Assembly (NCBI GenBank): GCA_036897445.1
Contig: JAYMTL010000079.1
Coordinates: forward strand, 1-64,000
Origin: Pelargonium tetragonum
Taxonomy: Eukaryota; Streptophyta; Magnoliopsida; Geraniales; Geraniaceae
Direction: 5' to 3'
Length of the DNA: 64,000 nt
Below the pieces are notes generated by a model that worked only from the letters and a program-made list of their open reading frames with translations, was not told the origin of the DNA and made no database searches. Each line of letters starts with the position of its first letter. The stretch's first letter is position 1. A program made the translations under genes and the position numbers. Below, in pieces: positions 60,816-64,000 of this stretch.

Positions 60816-62587
60816 ATAAATAGGAGTTGCTCTTGTTCTTGCATGTTCCTCTGTTCTGTTTCTTGCTTTCATTAATTTTAGTTCAGTCTTTTTCAGCCGA
60901 GAGACATAGGTATCGTAAGATTTTATAATAAAAGTTAAAGTTTCCTTTTTTAAAAATTATTAGGAACTTATACTGTAAAGAAGAAGCGCTTACTTTTCTT
61001 TATTTTACCCTATCCACAAGGTTTTTTGTGTACTAAAACTTAAAGTTCCATCTCGGTTTTTCATAAAGAATTTTCTAAGGGTTGCTTATTCGGGAAAATA
61101 ATCAAGGGCTCCTGAAATAGAAACTATAAACCCTTAATTATTTATAAATAGACTATTATAGCTTTTGGCATGGACATTTACTAATTTCTATAGGAGTCCC
61201 TTTCTCTACCCCAGTACAAGTTACTAAAATACCTTAGACTTCCTAAACTGGTTATCTCAGTATAAATCCAGGTTTCGTACAAAGCCCCTTTCGTTAATGA
61301 TAAAAAGCAAAAAGATGATAAATAGACCCTACCCGCGATTCGCCTATCGTGTTCCCTTAGGATTGCCTCAGTATGCCGCCATCAATATCTTATAGAAAAA
61401 GAGGGGAACCCTCCTTTTTAGTGGACTTTTTGCCTTAGATCTCCCTTAACCCCTGCTCCAGTACTAGTATAGTAAAGTTTAAATAAAAGAATTCAGCATC
61501 ATTACCCACTTGGTTATAGATATAGATTAAAAAAGACAGCATAGCTCGAAGTCAAATAAAGTTATACAGTATTTTCATTATAGCTACACAAGTAGGGCTC
61601 CAAGAAAAGGAGTGCTTTATGAAATGGATTGGAAATACCTAGTAAGAACCTAAATAAAAAGGGCTCAGGAACCCCCGTTTAGTTTCAATTCCAATATTTA
61701 TAGACTGTCGACTGAATTTCATCATTTTGTTTGCTTTCCTTTTCGAAAGCTTCACCCACGTTCTGTATAGCCTTCTCGTGGATGTGTTATTCTTTAACTC
61801 AATACTTTGCTTTTTTGTGTTTTTTTAGAACTCATTAATAAATATCTATTATACTTTTCAAGTTATAAAAAAGAGAGACGCTTTCTGTCAAGTGTGTATA
61901 ATTTATACTCATATATTCCCTTTTTAGCTGGATTATTAATTGTAAAACTTAACTTAGGTTCTTCTACTTTATCTTATTTATCATAGTATATATTCTTTTT
62001 CCATTCCCTTGGATTTCTTTTTGATAAAAGAGACTTTTTCCTGGGTCGGCTGTGGCTTTGGAGTATAAGGAAAGTCTTACCAACTAGTCAACTAGGAAGG
62101 GCTTTCTGCATGTCCTGCTCTGAAAAAAGCAATTAAGCACGGAAGAAGCTTATGAGTTTCGAAGCCGGAGGATACAGAGTTTATGCTTTTCGAGATTTAC
62201 TATTCCTTTGTCCTAAGAGTAAAAAAGTAGGACAGGAATGCTCAAGTTTTTTTATGCCTGGAGAATCCTGCTTATTCAAAGTATCGAATTTTGGATTCTT
62301 TTTCTTTCTATTCTGAATAGCGCCCACAAAATAGAGGAAGGTTCGGGGCTAAAATTTCTCCTTAAAGAAAGTTTAGCTTTTTCTACGATCTGTAAAAGTA
62401 TAATCTTCTTTTTTGATAGCCAACTTCCCATTTCTTCAATCAAGTTATCTTGGAGCTGTACAATTTTGGCGGGATACCTTTCAAGAATCTTTTAGTAATT
62501 TTCTAAGTTCCTTTTTACGTTTTTTAATGCTGAAGGTAGACTTTCTTATTTAAAAGTGGGTCAAGAGAATAAGAAAATAAAAAGTAT
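60816..62587. other. unassigned DNA upstream of the trnS-like relic
   Basis: Nothing recognisable apart from a TAGGAGTCCC motif near 61191. The 85-codon frame at 62238-62495 has hydrophobic stretches but no recognised family and contains no repeat module I could see. Confidence 0.5.
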
Positions 62588-62611
62588 CCTAATAGCCTAA
62601 TAGACTAATAG
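62588..62611. repeat. 8-bp tandem repeat, three units
   Basis: The unit CCTAATAG occurs twice in direct succession and a third time with one change (ACTAATAG). It lies 44 bases upstream of the trnS-like relic. Such arrays usually arise by replication slippage. Confidence 0.85.
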
Positions 62612-62631
62612 ATGTTATTTCTTTCTTATAA

Positions 62632-62657
62632 TATTAGATATAGATATTAGATATAGA
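62632..62657. repeat. 13-bp perfect tandem duplication at the edge of the trnS-like relic
   Basis: The unit TATTAGATATAGA is present twice without change. The second unit runs into the first three bases of the trnS-like copy (from 62655), so the present 5' acceptor strand, which starts with A rather than G, may have been altered by this duplication. Confidence 0.85.
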
Positions 62658-62738
62658 GGGATCGCTGAGTGGCTTAAGGCATTACTAAATCAACATGCAA
62701 AAGACCTTTGTATCGTGAGTTCAAATCTCACCGCCTCC
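62655..62738 (+). pseudogene. trnS(GCU)-like copy lacking the anticodon 5' arm
   Basis: The D-arm region CTGAGTGGCTTAAGGCATT is identical to plant mitochondrial tRNA-Ser(GCU) as I remember it. The long variable arm, a class II hallmark, can still form a seven-pair stem (ATGCAAA with TTTGTAT). The T arm GTGAG-TTCAAAT-CTCAC is perfect, and four of seven acceptor pairs remain. About five bases are missing from the anticodon arm compared with the usual gene, removing most of its 5' strand and the GCT anticodon context. The copy should therefore not decode serine codons. The good state of the T and variable arms indicates fairly recent loss. The 5' end abuts a 13-base tandem duplication. Confidence 0.7.
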
Positions 62739-63714
62739 AAGCGAAAAAGGATTTTGATAACTTTATCGCTAGGGACAAAGTCCGTGACAGTACCAAGGTA
62801 AAAGTCATGAATTAAAAGACACAGGCAAAAAAAATAGACTAACTATAAAAAGAATTCAGGAGTTTAAGCAGCCCTTTCTTTATAGTAAGATAAAAAGTGC
62901 TCCGGGTTTACTCAAATTGTATAGAAGAGGAGCCCTTTTAAGATAAAAACTTACTAGACCAGAATATAATGACTAGTAAAAGGCTCATTAAATGAAAAAG
63001 GACATTTATAAAAAAAGAGTAGTAAGACCCTAAAAAGAGCATGATATACGGAAATGAAACCTTAAGAGAAGTGTTTTTACTCATCAAGGTTATCACTGGT
63101 TACTCTTAAAATCCGGGCAAAGACAAAGAATTGAGAATTATAAGAGGCCCCTAATAAAGCAAGAACGGGAAGTCTACCTCTGTCAGCAAAAGTTCTTCCT
63201 ATATAAGGCTCTCGTTTCTAGTAAAAAGGAATTTCCTGATATAATAAAATTATCGGCGCTACGCTCAACACTGAGGTAAAAGGCCGAAGTAATCCCTATT
63301 TCTCTAAAAAGCTATAGCCTACTCTTAAGAGCCTCCGTAATAAAGTAACCCCTTGTTAAGTTTAAGTTGGGATTTCTGTCAATAAATAAAGGAAGAAGTA
63401 GCTACCTCTGTCCTATTTCTTTCTCAGGAGGATCTTGTGTATCAAATAAGAGATAATATCTTAACTTGAAGGGGAATTCTTCCTTAGCAGTCAAATTTTT
63501 ATCCAATTTAAAAAGAAAAAGAATACTACCTAAAAGACTTAGACTTTTTAATTGGGAAGTCTATAGTCAGGGTAATGAAAACCCGTTTAGTTAAATTTAA
63601 GATTAGGAGTTATAGCCCATAAATAAAAAAAGAAAAGAACAAGAGAAGTAGTAACTGAGTGAGTGTGGGTTTATATCGCATACAGGTACTACCATGAAAC
63701 TATAAGACTATAAC

Positions 63715-63820
63715 CTCCTAAACTAAAAAGTCGACTTGGTAAGGTGGATACTATCCTATTTCTATACTATAAAGGCTTGACCCTTTGAATTGATAAGCTG
63801 CATAACACACTGGGTAAGAA
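63715..63820 (-). repeat. module E copy 8, minus strand
   Basis: On the minus strand: CCCAGTGTGTTATGCAGC, TTATCAATTC, then ATAGGATAGTATCCACCTTA and CCAAGTCGAC, ending with a GTTTAGGAGG-like stretch. This is the longest match with copies 4 and 5. A further head-like fragment touches the window edge at about 63980-64000. Confidence 0.65.
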
Positions 63821-64000
63821 AACCTAGACTAATGAATACAACTTGCCCTTAGGTATTAGAAACCAATCTACTAGACTAGATATACGCTAAGAAAGTAGCT
63901 TCCCTTACTAGACGACTCCACTCCTCAAGTTCCCTTTAGTACTAGGCTGCTCCTGTTCCTATAAAGTCCTATCCTCCGAATCGATAAAGGCACAGTGCTG

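Noticed and set aside
62238-62495. 85-codon frame with hydrophobic stretches upstream of the trnS-like relic
   Set aside because: No recognised family, no repeat support and a length within chance expectation. Hydrophobic residues are favoured by T-rich sequence.
1-64000. CRISPR array or bacterial operon
   Set aside because: There are no regularly spaced identical repeats, no runs of co-directed genes with ribosome binding sites, and no frames of normal length.

Overview
The window is AT-rich (about 35% G+C in the lines I counted) and contains no gene I can call intact. No open frame looks like a real protein gene. The longest, 113 codons at 12-353, starts with GTG, has no ATG and resembles no family I know. 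I saw no rRNA, no respiratory or ribosomal-protein exon, no group II intron core and no plastid gene. The only recognisable genes are tRNA relics of land-plant mitochondrial type: a trnE-like copy (12735-12807), a trnE 5' fragment (23545-23566), two divergent trnQ-like copies (33616-33686 minus, 40429-40499 plus), a trnS(GCU)-like copy (62655-62738), and weaker tRNA-like stretches near 40235 and 51825. This points to intergenic DNA of a very large or fast-evolving plant mitochondrial genome. A nuclear copy of such DNA or a streptophyte alga cannot be excluded, and the low G+C is unusual for seed-plant mitochondria.

The rest is not featureless. Reading by eye, I find a small set of sequence modules that recur in decayed form on both strands. 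I call them B (ten to eleven copies, marked by TTAGCTTTGACTG-like cores), C, D, E (eight or more copies, with head AAGCAAGCTTACCTC and end like ATCCACCTTACCGACTCAACC), F and G. Modules G, E and F lie in the same order in two stretches of about 0.9 kb (705-1560 and 10330-11230). B and D are about 1.0-1.2 kb apart in both 19.66-20.94 kb and 41.85-42.96 kb. Two 70-75 bp direct repeats near 20.45 and 21.34 kb differ by a 3-base length change.

Layout: 0-12.3 kb is rich in B, G, E and F. A trnE-like copy follows at 12.7 kb, then mostly unassigned AT-rich DNA to 19.6 kb. B, C and D modules occupy 19.6-21.4 kb. From 21.4 to 41.8 kb lies mostly unassigned DNA with tRNA relics. 41.8-48.3 kb has B, D, E, G, C and minus-strand F/E pieces. 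48.3-53.6 kb is mostly unassigned. 53.6-60.8 kb has further B copies. The window ends with the trnS-like relic and a minus-strand E copy.

No working gene set or pathway can be described. Homology of the modules was judged by eye, so identities and exact borders are approximate.
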